8,766 bases of DNA from Clostridiales bacterium (GTDB lineage: Bacteria; Bacillota; Clostridia; Saccharofermentanales; UBA5734), in NCBI GenBank assembly GCA_007135995.1, contig SLHU01000359.1:1-8766 (forward strand), written 5' to 3'. Under the pieces are notes generated by a model. That model was not told the DNA's origin. It did not search any database and was given only the letters and a program-made list of their open reading frames with translations. This document shows positions 1 through 5,893 of the stretch, one piece after another. Positions within the stretch are counted from its first letter, which is position 1; each line of letters opens with the position of its first letter. Both the position numbers and the translations under genes were made by a program.

Positions 1-335
1 AGATCGTCGCCAACCACACGGTCAGAATCATCATCTATGGAAACAATCTTCATCTCATCATCAGCGATATCGATGTCGTCGCCAACCACTCGGTCAGAAT
101 CATCATCTATGGAAACAATCTTCATTTCATCATCAGCGATATCGATGTCGTCGCCAACCACACGGTCAGTATCATCATCTATGGAAACAATTTTCATTTC
201 ATCATCAGCAATATCGATGTCGTCGCCAACCACACGGTCTTCTCCATCACCTGCAGCCGCTTCTTCGGCCATAGCAACCCCGGATAAACTTAATACAACG
301 GCAAATGCCAAAACAAACATAAATAGCTTTTTCAT
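1..335 (-). CDS. Acidic exported repeat protein, N-terminal part (runs off left edge)
   Basis: I do not recognise this protein as a member of a named family. The start at 335 is well supported: AAGGAG (345-350 on the complement) lies ten bases upstream. Residues 1-23 form a classic type I signal peptide: MKKLFMF, then a hydrophobic core (VLAFAVVLSLSGV), then AMA before EE as the likely cleavage site. No lipobox cysteine is visible. After a short linker (residues 24-32) come three 24-residue units (33-56, 57-80, 81-104), each starting DRVVGDD and ending IDDD plus Ser or Thr. A fourth unit starts at 105 (DRVVGDD) but then reads Leu instead of Ile at the window edge, so the array may end there. 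The units are rich in Asp and Glu with one Lys and one Arg each, giving a strongly acidic mature protein. No cysteines or further membrane segments are seen. It is read away from nfeD, with a terminator and a repeat array between, so it is probably its own transcript. Export is confident; a cation-binding or surface role is only a guess. Confidence 0.8.
   Translation of the reverse strand, partial: MKKLFMFVLAFAVVLSLSGVAMAEEAAAGDGEDRVVGDDIDIADDEMKIVSIDDDTDRVVGDDIDIADDEMKIVSIDDDSDRVVGDDIDIADDEMKIVSIDDDSDRVVGDD
3..239 (-). repeat. 72-bp in-frame tandem repeat, three units plus partial
   Basis: Three complete 72-bp units (168-239, 96-167, 24-95 in reading order on the complement) are followed by a 21-bp start of a fourth (3-23). 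Each unit encodes 24 residues of the acidic exported protein. The units differ at about six base positions in total; five of the changes are synonymous and one swaps Ser for Thr. The period is exactly divisible by three, so copy-number change would lengthen or shorten the protein without a frameshift. Confidence 0.93.
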
Positions 336-446
336 TTTAACTATCTCCTTTTAATTAATAATTGATTTTTGTTTTGTTATAAGTTTCGGGCCCTTACATT
401 ACATTAGACGTATAACTTTTTATTTTGTTCGGAAGAGTTTGTGCCC

Positions 447-475
447 TTTGTATGACATGATGTTAACTGGCTCAA
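447..475 (-). promoter_or_regulatory. Candidate sigma-A promoter for the acidic repeat protein gene
   Basis: On the complement, TTGAGC (470-475) and TACAAA (447-452) are separated by 17 bp. Each matches four of six positions of the vegetative consensus. Transcription from here would give an untranslated leader of about 105 bases before the start at 335. The match is weak and rests on spacing and position only. Confidence 0.25.
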
Positions 476-540
476 ACGTTCCGTTCAATATGTAAAAATC
501 ATGTCTGAAAATGCCGGTCATGGGCTTAAATCTGTTCGTG

Positions 541-659
541 CTGTTCATTCAGGCTTTCTGCTCATTCAGGCTTTCTGTTCATTCAGGCTTTCTGTTCATT
601 CAGGCTTTCTGTTCATTCAGGCTTTCTGTTCATTCAGGCTTTCTGTTCATTCAGGCTTT
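541..659. repeat. Seven tandem copies of a 17-bp unit
   Basis: The unit CTGTTCATTCAGGCTTT is repeated head to tail seven times (541, 558, 575, 592, 609, 626, 643), followed by a broken start of an eighth (CTGTTCA, 660-666). Only the second copy differs, by one T-to-C change at its fourth base, so the array looks recently expanded. CTGTTC at 532-537 may be a decayed edge copy. On the complement, the direction of the flanking genes, every frame meets TGA, so the array is not coding there. It lies just after the nfeD terminator and upstream of the acidic repeat protein gene. There are no spacers, so this is not a CRISPR array. Confidence 0.96.
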
Positions 660-668
660 CTGTTCAAC

Positions 669-703
669 AAAAAAGATCCGGCTCCCAAAGGTGCCGGATC
701 TTT
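669..703 (-). terminator. Rho-independent terminator of nfeD
   Basis: A perfect 11-bp stem, AAAGATCCGGC (672-682) with GCCGGATCTTT (693-703), encloses a 10-base loop. On the complement the stem is followed by a run of six T residues (669-674). It begins 42 bp after the nfeD stop codon, as expected for the end of that transcript. In the plus direction only three T residues follow, so termination is best assigned to the minus strand. Confidence 0.9.
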
Positions 704-745
704 CGCGTTATTTGCTCACTATAGTTGGTGTCGCCTGCGTTTTGG

Positions 746-2128
746 TTATGTCTCTTCCTCTTCATTCTGATCACTGACCGATATAACAACAATTTTGGCG
801 CCTACCACTTGGATCACTTTAACTTTCTCACCGCTGGCAATAAAGCTGCCCTCAGCAATTGCGTCAAGCCGCTCATCGTCAATCAGTACTTTTCCTGAAG
901 GGCGCAAGGTTGAAACAGCGGTACCTGTTTTGCCCAGCAGATTTTTTTCAGGCAGCGTCGCGTCTCTGTGCACATAGCCCATGTCGACTGTTTCCGCATT
1001 AGCCAGTATCAGCCGCTGGAACAATTTGCGTTTGCCGAACAGTTTAATCAGAATCGGGATCGTGATAATGCCTGCTACCAAGGCAATCAAAAGAGAAAAA
1101 ACGCCCTGGCGCACATCAGGCGCCGCGAAGACAATACCGATGAACATGGCGATCAGGCCTGAAATGCCAAAGATGCCGAATTCTGGTATGGTCAGCTCTA
1201 TCACCAGCAGCACAACACCGATAAAGAAAATCACCACCGACCAGAGTGCTGTATAGCCGGCAATAAAGCCGCTGGAAAAGTAAAGCACAATACAGGCGAT
1301 TCCGATAATGCCCGAAATGCCAAAGCCCTGGGTATAGAATTCAGCTATCAGCGCGATCATGCCAATTGACAGCAGCAAAGAAGCGACTTCATAACTGGTC
1401 AAAAACTGTGCGATACGGTATCTGAAATCGGGCTCTTCTTCGATAATCGTCGCGTTATCCCAGCCAAGAACCTGCAGTGCTTCCTCTCGGTTTTCAACAA
1501 TATAGTCAGCATACCCGTACTCACTTGCCTGACTCGCGGTCAGATCGAGAATCTCACCTTCGCGTACCAGACCTTCAATTTCAATATCAACATCAACCAT
1601 TGCTTTCGCAACCTCCGGATCCCGCCCGGTTCGTTCAGCGGTCGTCGCGAATTCTCCTCTGACAAACGCGACTGTTTTCGGGTCGTCCGGAATAGGCTGA
1701 GCAGATCCAATGTGACTGCCGGGTGTCATGATAATCGTTTCAGAAGCGATTGAAATCAGCGCACCGGCAGAAATGGCCCTTGTGCCGATATAAACAGCGA
1801 CAGGTACTCTGGAATCAATCATCGCGTCACGCATGTTGAGCGCTGAATCAACCCGGCCGCCCAGCGTTCGAATATCAATTAAAATACCTTCTGCGCCAGC
1901 TTCATTGGCATCATCGATTTTCTCCATCAGAAAAGCAGCCATTGCCGGCGTTATCTCACCGTCAATTGAAATAACATAAACAGTTGACTGTGCTTCCTGG
2001 GCTAAAATAAATGACGGTACGACCAGCAGAAAAACCACCACCAGCAGTGTCAGCCTGATCAGGATCAGGCTGGCGCGTGATCTGTGCCGCTTTCTGTTAT
2101 TTTTATTAATATGTTGTATGTTTTTCAT
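746..2128 (-). CDS. nfeD: Long-form NfeD membrane serine protease
   Basis: This is a 460-residue membrane protein of the long NfeD type: an extracytoplasmic ClpP-class protease domain, a membrane block, then a C-terminal OB-fold. Residues 20-43 are a hydrophobic signal or anchor after a basic N-terminus. The protease domain spans about 48-225, with the nucleophile motif RAISAGA (Ser120) and a likely general-base Lys151 in DDPKT, the position of the lysine in the Ser/Lys dyad known from archaeal NfeD. Five hydrophobic segments follow at about 246-264, 270-290, 292-312, 317-336 and 343-363. The OB-fold is at about 396-452, with the family pattern GKTGTAVSTLRPSGKV. Length and order match the long form. 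The start is supported by GAAAGGAT (2134-2141 on the complement). NfeD usually works with an SPFH/flotillin protein in membrane organisation or quality control. No such gene lies beside it here. Monocistronic transcription is likely, given the terminator just downstream. Confidence 0.93.
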   Translation of the reverse strand: MKNIQHINKNNRKRHRSRASLILIRLTLLVVVFLLVVPSFILAQEAQSTVYVISIDGEITPAMAAFLMEKIDDANEAGAEGILIDIRTLGGRVDSALNMRDAMIDSRVPVAVYIGTRAISAGALISIASETIIMTPGSHIGSAQPIPDDPKTVAFVRGEFATTAERTGRDPEVAKAMVDVDIEIEGLVREGEILDLTASQASEYGYADYIVENREEALQVLGWDNATIIEEEPDFRYRIAQFLTSYEVASLLLSIGMIALIAEFYTQGFGISGIIGIACIVLYFSSGFIAGYTALWSVVIFFIGVVLLVIELTIPEFGIFGISGLIAMFIGIVFAAPDVRQGVFSLLIALVAGIITIPILIKLFGKRKLFQRLILANAETVDMGYVHRDATLPEKNLLGKTGTAVSTLRPSGKVLIDDERLDAIAEGSFIASGEKVKVIQVVGAKIVVISVSDQNEEEET

Positions 2129-2211
2129 AGCAGGATCCTTTCAAGGCAGGTGATGCAGTCAATCGCGAACCTATACGATCATAACAACCTTGCAGCACTC
2201 ATATTCTTGCC

Positions 2212-2241
2212 TTTATAGATTTATTTTACCATATGCGTCAT
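2212..2241 (-). promoter_or_regulatory. Candidate promoter for nfeD
   Basis: On the complement, ATGACG (2236-2241) and TATAAA (2212-2217) are 18 bp apart, matching four and five of six consensus positions. The start of transcription would lie about 75 bases before the nfeD start codon. A TGGTAAAAT extended -10 just upstream is an alternative. The assignment is by inspection only. Confidence 0.3.
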
Positions 2242-2269
2242 TATTAGATGTGACCATAATGTGGATAAT

Positions 2270-2299
2270 TTATCAGATGAAAGTCGGCTATGTTAAAAT
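2270..2299 (+). promoter_or_regulatory. Candidate promoter of the glycyl radical operon
   Basis: TTATCA (2270-2275) is followed after 18 bp by TAAAAT (2294-2299). The latter is preceded by TGT, giving an extended -10 (TGTTAAAAT) that matches five of six core positions. It is the best promoter-like sequence upstream of the activase gene and would leave a leader of about 165 bases. Confidence 0.4.
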
Positions 2300-2429
2300 G
2301 AAGGTGGTTTTCGAGCTTGTTTGGCTTTCTTGCCCTTTGGGTCAACTATATCCTCCGGGCAATCGCTGATCATACCTGATCCTCAGAGCAATCATTAATT
2401 GACCCTGCTTGAAGACGCCGATCAACGAC

Positions 2430-2439
2430 TGACGCGTCA
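2430..2439. promoter_or_regulatory. 10-bp perfect palindrome in the operon leader, possible operator
   Basis: TGACGCGTCA reads the same on both strands and sits ten bases before the duplicated ribosome binding site. GCGTCAT within it recurs at 2235-2241, overlapping the candidate -35 of nfeD on the other strand. It has no loop, so it would act as a protein site on DNA rather than as a hairpin. No regulator gene is present in the window. Confidence 0.25.
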
Positions 2440-2448
2440 TAAGCGATA

Positions 2449-2472
2449 TAAAGGATACAATAAAGGATACAA
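2449..2472 (+). repeat. Exact 12-bp tandem duplication carrying the ribosome binding site
   Basis: TAAAGGATACAA occurs twice in direct succession (2449-2460 and 2461-2472), and the start codon follows immediately at 2473. The second copy places AAAGGA (2462-2467) five bases before ATG, which is a usable spacing and fixes the start. The first copy places it 17 bases away, too far for normal initiation. Confidence 0.9.
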
Positions 2473-3372
2473 ATGGACGGTTTTATTTTTGATATTGATC
2501 ACTTCGCGACACATGACGGGCCGGGTATCAGAACAGTTATCTTTCTTAAGGGCTGTCCCTTAAACTGTGTCTGGTGTCACAGTCCAGAGTCGCAAGGCTT
2601 TATGCCTGAACTGCTTTATACAGCATCAAAATGTGCCGGATGCGGCGCATGCGTTGAGGCCTGCCCGCAACAGGCGCATGTGGTCAGCCAGAACACACAT
2701 AAACTGAATCGCAGCCGCTGCGAACAGTGCGGGGCTTGTGCAGCCGCCTGCACGCGTTCAGCACTGAAAATGTCGGGAACACTTCGGGATGCCAGTTCTA
2801 TTGTTTCACAGGCTGCTGCCTACCGCGTCTTTTACGAGCAGTCTGGCGGCGGTGTGACCATCAGCGGCGGTGAACCGCTGGCTCAGCCCGCCTTTGCTTT
2901 GGAGATAGCGAAGAATTTGCATCTGGAAGGTATTCATACAATTCTTGAGACATCCGGCATGGGCATATGGGCTGACCTTAAAAAGTTTTTGCCGTATGTT
3001 GATCTTTTCTATTATGATCTGAAAATTTTCGACGCCTGCCGCCACCTGCAATATACGGGTGTGCTGCCTGACATTATTCAGAGTAATCTTGAAAACCTGT
3101 CAAGGCAAACGCGGCAGATTGTCATCCGCATGCCGCTGATACCGGGCTATACAGATCACGAAGAGAACGTTGAGGAAGTCTATCGTTTCATGCGTAAACT
3201 TGACCTGAGGCAGATCCATCTTCTGCCTTATAATGCCAGTTCGCAGGCAAAGTATGCCTGGGTGGGTCGGGATTATTCACCAGGACATCTGGAACAACAA
3301 ACACAAAAAGCCCTTCAGTCACTGGTATTGCTGGCGCCAAAAGGCATTGAAGCCAGCGTCATAACAGGTTAA
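2473..3372 (+). CDS. Glycyl radical enzyme activating enzyme (radical SAM)
   Basis: This 299-residue enzyme is predicted to use S-adenosylmethionine and a [4Fe-4S] cluster to abstract hydrogen from the radical glycine of its partner, encoded next. The radical-SAM cluster motif is C28-x3-C32-x2-C35 within KGCPLNCVWCHSPES, preceded by the family signature HDGPGIRT (14-21). Two ferredoxin-like four-cysteine motifs follow: C54, C57, C60, C64 and C83, C86, C89, C93. This insert is typical of activases for dehydratase, decarboxylase and lyase glycyl radical enzymes and is absent from short PFL activases. SGGEP (131-135) is the SAM-contact motif, and YYDLK (180-184) matches the conserved DxK region. 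Full length, no disruption. ATG 2473 follows the duplicated AAAGGA. The stop is 31 bp before the partner gene, indicating one operon. The specific partner chemistry, and so a gene symbol, cannot be assigned. Confidence 0.95.
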   Translation: MDGFIFDIDHFATHDGPGIRTVIFLKGCPLNCVWCHSPESQGFMPELLYTASKCAGCGACVEACPQQAHVVSQNTHKLNRSRCEQCGACAAACTRSALKMSGTLRDASSIVSQAAAYRVFYEQSGGGVTISGGEPLAQPAFALEIAKNLHLEGIHTILETSGMGIWADLKKFLPYVDLFYYDLKIFDACRHLQYTGVLPDIIQSNLENLSRQTRQIVIRMPLIPGYTDHEENVEEVYRFMRKLDLRQIHLLPYNASSQAKYAWVGRDYSPGHLEQQTQKALQSLVLLAPKGIEASVITG

Positions 3373-3403
3373 CCACAGGCAAAGAAATTTTCAGGAGGCC
3401 GAT

Positions 3404-5734
3404 ATGATCATTAAAAACATCTCTTTTCAGCAGTCACACCGAGCATACGATGAGACAGTTGATGCCACCTCACCGGCAATCGCTGCTATTAAAGAAAGCA
3501 TCACAAACAGTATGCAGCGGCCTAAGAGCACCTGGGAGCCTGAAGGATCGGTTGTAAATGAAAATACAAGGTATGAGCCGGTTATTATCCGCAAAGCGAT
3601 GGCCATCCGCCATAAATTTTCTCTTGTACCGCTTTTCATCTGGCCGGGGCAGCTGATCGGGGGCAGCCTGGCAGACCCTGAAAAAGATATTCTGATCTCA
3701 GGCAGTCTGCCTGAATATGCAACAGAGGAAGAAATCACAGCAGCAAAGGCGGAAGGCCTGAATATTAACTCAATTGTCGGACATATTGTGCCTTCCTATG
3801 AAAGGCTTCTTTTTCACGGCACTTCCGGCATCAGAGTCGAAGCTCACCAGGCACTGGACGAAAGCCGGGGAAACGCAGCCTTCTACCAGGCGGTTCTGAT
3901 TGTCATGGAGGGACTGGAGCTGCTGGCCAGAAGATATTCAGATGCATACAAAAAGCTAAGCCAGGCCGCAGCATGCGCGCAAGACAGCAAGCGTCTGCTG
4001 CGGATATCCAAGGCACTTCGCCGTTCGCCTGAAAGACCGCCTCGTACATTCATGGAAGCCGTTCAAACGGTCTGGCTGACACACATGGCTTTTCAGATGA
4101 CGGGGAACAACCTGGCAATGGGCCGGCTCGACCAGTATCTGTATCCCTACCTTGATCAGGACCTTTTTTTAGGACGCCTCAATCAGGATCAGGCACAGAA
4201 AATAACTGACTGCCTGTATCTGAAGTACAATGAACGGTCAATCGCGAATCATGTGATGGAAGAGATGATTGATATCGTCAAGGCTCAGGAGAGAAATGAG
4301 CAGGTCTGGCAGAAAAGATCGCCGTTCGATCATGCGACACAAAAATATAATGTGCGCGACTCAATTGACGCAACAAACCACTGGCTGCAGAATGTGATTA
4401 TCGGAGGTGTTGAACCGATTACAGGTGATGACGCTTCTAACCTGCTCAGTCTGATGATTCTCAGTTCTCTGCGGCGGCTTAAAATGACGAACCCCTGTAT
4501 CACGGTCCGGCTTCACAGCCAGACACCCGATCTGCTGATGCAGTCTGTTGCCGGCACATTGCTTGAAGGTGGCGGTCAGCCGGCGCTCTTTAATGATGAT
4601 GTAATTGTCCCTTCATTGACATCTCATGGATTTTCGCTGGAGGACGCCCGAAACTATACAAATGACGGCTGCTGGGAAGTAATTGTGCCTGGAGCAACCG
4701 ACTTTTATTTTGATCGCTTCAATATTCTTAAATGCCTGGAATGGCTTTTGAATCACGGCCGAAGCCGGATTGATGGCAGACAGGAAGCGCCGGACCCCGG
4801 CAGTGCTGAACAGTATCAGCGATTTGATGACCTGATGGCTGGTTTTTATCAGATGCTTGATTATGAGCTCAGCGGCATCATGCATAAAATCGACAGCGCC
4901 TATGGCAAAAGAGCAAAAATTGCCCCGACACCTTTACTGTCCGCTCTGCTTGAAGGACCAATGGAAAAAGGACAGGATATGACGGCCGGCGGCGCAAGAT
5001 ATCAGACTTACGGGCTCATTGCCGAAGGCTTTTCGCATCTGATTGATTCACTCGCGGCGATCAAGAAAGTCGTGTATGAAGATCAGTCTTTTTCCATGCA
5101 GGAACTGCTGGCAGCCCTGGACGCAAATTTCAGCGGTTATGAACAGATTCAAAATGCGGTGCGCCAGGCACCCAAATATGGTAATCATGACGCTTTTGCC
5201 GACCAGATTGGCCAGGACATCATCGATGCCTTCGCCAGGAAGACAAAGGCACTGAATCAAGCGCTTCCCCGGATTAAATACCTGCCGGGCGCAGGCACTT
5301 TTTCCTGGTATCTGGCAATTGGAGAAGGCATAGGCCCCACGCCTGACGGTCGTCTGCGGGCATCCGGTGTCAGCAGCAACTTCAGTCCTTCAGAAGGCGC
5401 TTCAGCGCATGGAGCCGCTGCGGCTGTTTTATCACATGCATCTATGGATCTGTCAAGGCTGCCCACCGGTGCGCCGCTTGACCTGCGCATTGAAAAACGG
5501 AATTTCGAGGGCGATGGAGGATCTGGCCGCCTGATCGGCTTGCTGCGCTCTTTTGTGGCCTTGAAGAGCAACATGCTGACGCTGACCATCGAGGATACCG
5601 CGCTTTTACGAGAAGCGCAGCAGCATCCGGAAAAACATCCTGATCTGCGTGTGCGGATGGGCGGATGGTCTGCTTATTTCACCATGCTGTCAAAAGAACA
5701 GCAGGATTACCATATTGGCAAAGCATCAGAGTGA
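3404..5734 (+). CDS. Glycyl radical enzyme of unassigned substrate (PFL/diol dehydratase superfamily)
   Basis: This 776-residue cytoplasmic enzyme is complete: an N-terminal PFL-like barrel, then a C-terminal glycine radical domain. Seen directly: the finger-loop cysteine Cys423 with Glu425 in DGCWE, and radical glycine Gly754 in RMGGWSAYF near the C-terminus, where RVxGY is usual. There is one active-site cysteine, not the Cys-Cys pair of pyruvate formate-lyase, so ordinary PFL activity is unlikely. Cys, then Glu at +2 and Asp437 at +14, matches the layout I recall for glycerol/diol dehydratase. GHIVPSYE (His127) matches a conserved substrate-region histidine. However, the segment before GRLDQYLYP reads TGNNLAM, where I recall NGHSVSF in the dehydratases. 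Other family blocks: NVIIGGVEPITGDDASN (330-346) and PTPDGR (645-650). A perfect AGGAGG (3393-3398) sits five bases before ATG. It is likely co-transcribed with its activase. No transporter, shell protein or dehydrogenase gene points to a substrate. Family assignment is firm; the reaction is unknown. Confidence 0.95.
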   Translation: MIIKNISFQQSHRAYDETVDATSPAIAAIKESITNSMQRPKSTWEPEGSVVNENTRYEPVIIRKAMAIRHKFSLVPLFIWPGQLIGGSLADPEKDILISGSLPEYATEEEITAAKAEGLNINSIVGHIVPSYERLLFHGTSGIRVEAHQALDESRGNAAFYQAVLIVMEGLELLARRYSDAYKKLSQAAACAQDSKRLLRISKALRRSPERPPRTFMEAVQTVWLTHMAFQMTGNNLAMGRLDQYLYPYLDQDLFLGRLNQDQAQKITDCLYLKYNERSIANHVMEEMIDIVKAQERNEQVWQKRSPFDHATQKYNVRDSIDATNHWLQNVIIGGVEPITGDDASNLLSLMILSSLRRLKMTNPCITVRLHSQTPDLLMQSVAGTLLEGGGQPALFNDDVIVPSLTSHGFSLEDARNYTNDGCWEVIVPGATDFYFDRFNILKCLEWLLNHGRSRIDGRQEAPDPGSAEQYQRFDDLMAGFYQMLDYELSGIMHKIDSAYGKRAKIAPTPLLSALLEGPMEKGQDMTAGGARYQTYGLIAEGFSHLIDSLAAIKKVVYEDQSFSMQELLAALDANFSGYEQIQNAVRQAPKYGNHDAFADQIGQDIIDAFARKTKALNQALPRIKYLPGAGTFSWYLAIGEGIGPTPDGRLRASGVSSNFSPSEGASAHGAAAAVLSHASMDLSRLPTGAPLDLRIEKRNFEGDGGSGRLIGLLRSFVALKSNMLTLTIEDTALLREAQQHPEKHPDLRVRMGGWSAYFTMLSKEQQDYHIGKASE

Positions 5735-5740
5735 GCTTTG

Positions 5741-5864
5741 CTGCAGCGGGGCAACCGCAGGTCTGTTTCCAACAGCCAGGAGCGGGTGAGCAAATCACAG
5801 CAGCAGCCGTAAGGTAAGCATATATGATTTTATTATAAGCCTGTCCTATCTGTACCCGCTGCAG
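5741..5864. repeat. Widely spaced 10-bp inverted repeat in the convergent gap
   Basis: CTGCAGCGGG (5741-5750) is a perfect reverse complement of CCCGCTGCAG (5855-5864), with 104 bp between the arms. The left arm begins seven bases after the stop codon of the glycyl radical enzyme gene. Paired, the arms would close most of the 3' untranslated region of that gene. Whether this forms is unknown. Confidence 0.5.
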
Positions 5865-5880
5865 TTTGATAGGGCTTGCT
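5837..5880. terminator. Possible imperfect terminator between convergent genes
   Basis: AAGCCTGTCCTATC (5837-5850) can pair with GATAGGGCTTGCTT (5868-5881) through CCTATC/GATAGG, a wobble and one more pair, two mismatches, and AAGC/GCTT. The loop is 17 bases. Neither side has a good U-tract (TTTAACGC on the plus strand, ATAATAAAATC on the complement). It is the only stem-like element between the ends of the radical enzyme gene and fbp, so it is a weak candidate for ending either transcript. Confidence 0.3.
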
Positions 5881-5893
5881 TTAACGCGTTTTC

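Larger units (their letters stand above)
336..745. other. Non-coding gap between nfeD and the acidic repeat protein gene
   Basis: This 410-bp stretch has no credible gene. From right to left, which is the direction of transcription of both flanking genes, it holds the nfeD rho-independent terminator (669-703), the 17-bp tandem repeat array (541-659), about 65 bp of plain sequence, a weak promoter candidate (447-475), and an AT-rich leader ending in the strong ribosome binding site at 345-350. Long plus-strand open frames across the repeats exist only because the 17-bp unit carries no stop codon in any plus frame. Confidence 0.75.
2129..2472. promoter_or_regulatory. Divergent control region between nfeD and the glycyl radical operon
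   Basis: This 344-bp stretch has no gene I can support. The AT-rich middle (about 2205-2300) carries promoter candidates for both directions. The right half (2300-2472) would be a leader of about 165 bases for the activase gene. It contains two crossing inverted repeats, TTGCCC/GGGCAA (2330-2335 with 2357-2362) and GGGTCAA/TTGACCC (2339-2345 with 2399-2405). It also contains a 5-bp GACGC/GCGTC pair (2414-2418 with 2434-2438), a 10-bp palindrome (2430-2439) and a duplicated ribosome binding site (2449-2472). I do not recognise a known riboswitch class. Confidence 0.55.

Noticed and set aside
37..354. Plus-strand open frame of 105 codons over the 72-bp repeats
   Set aside because: The complement carries a perfect ribosome binding site, a textbook signal peptide and mostly synonymous variation between units, so the plus-strand frame is a shadow.
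471..484. Possible catabolite-control (cre) site around CAAACGTT
   Set aside because: Only the central AAACGTT fits; the outer TG and CA positions of the consensus do not match.
541..659. Repeat array considered as CRISPR
   Set aside because: Units are contiguous with no spacers, are only 17 bp long, and there are no cas genes.
501..777. Two overlapping plus-strand frames with Phe/Ser-rich repeats
   Set aside because: They arise because the 17-bp unit lacks stops in every plus frame; the same repeat is read in all three phases. They have no good ribosome binding site and run through the nfeD terminator.
3404..5734. Annotation as pyruvate formate-lyase (pflB)
   Set aside because: Only one active-site cysteine is present (Cys423 followed by Trp), not the Cys-Cys pair needed for pyruvate cleavage, and the activase carries the extra ferredoxin-like motifs.
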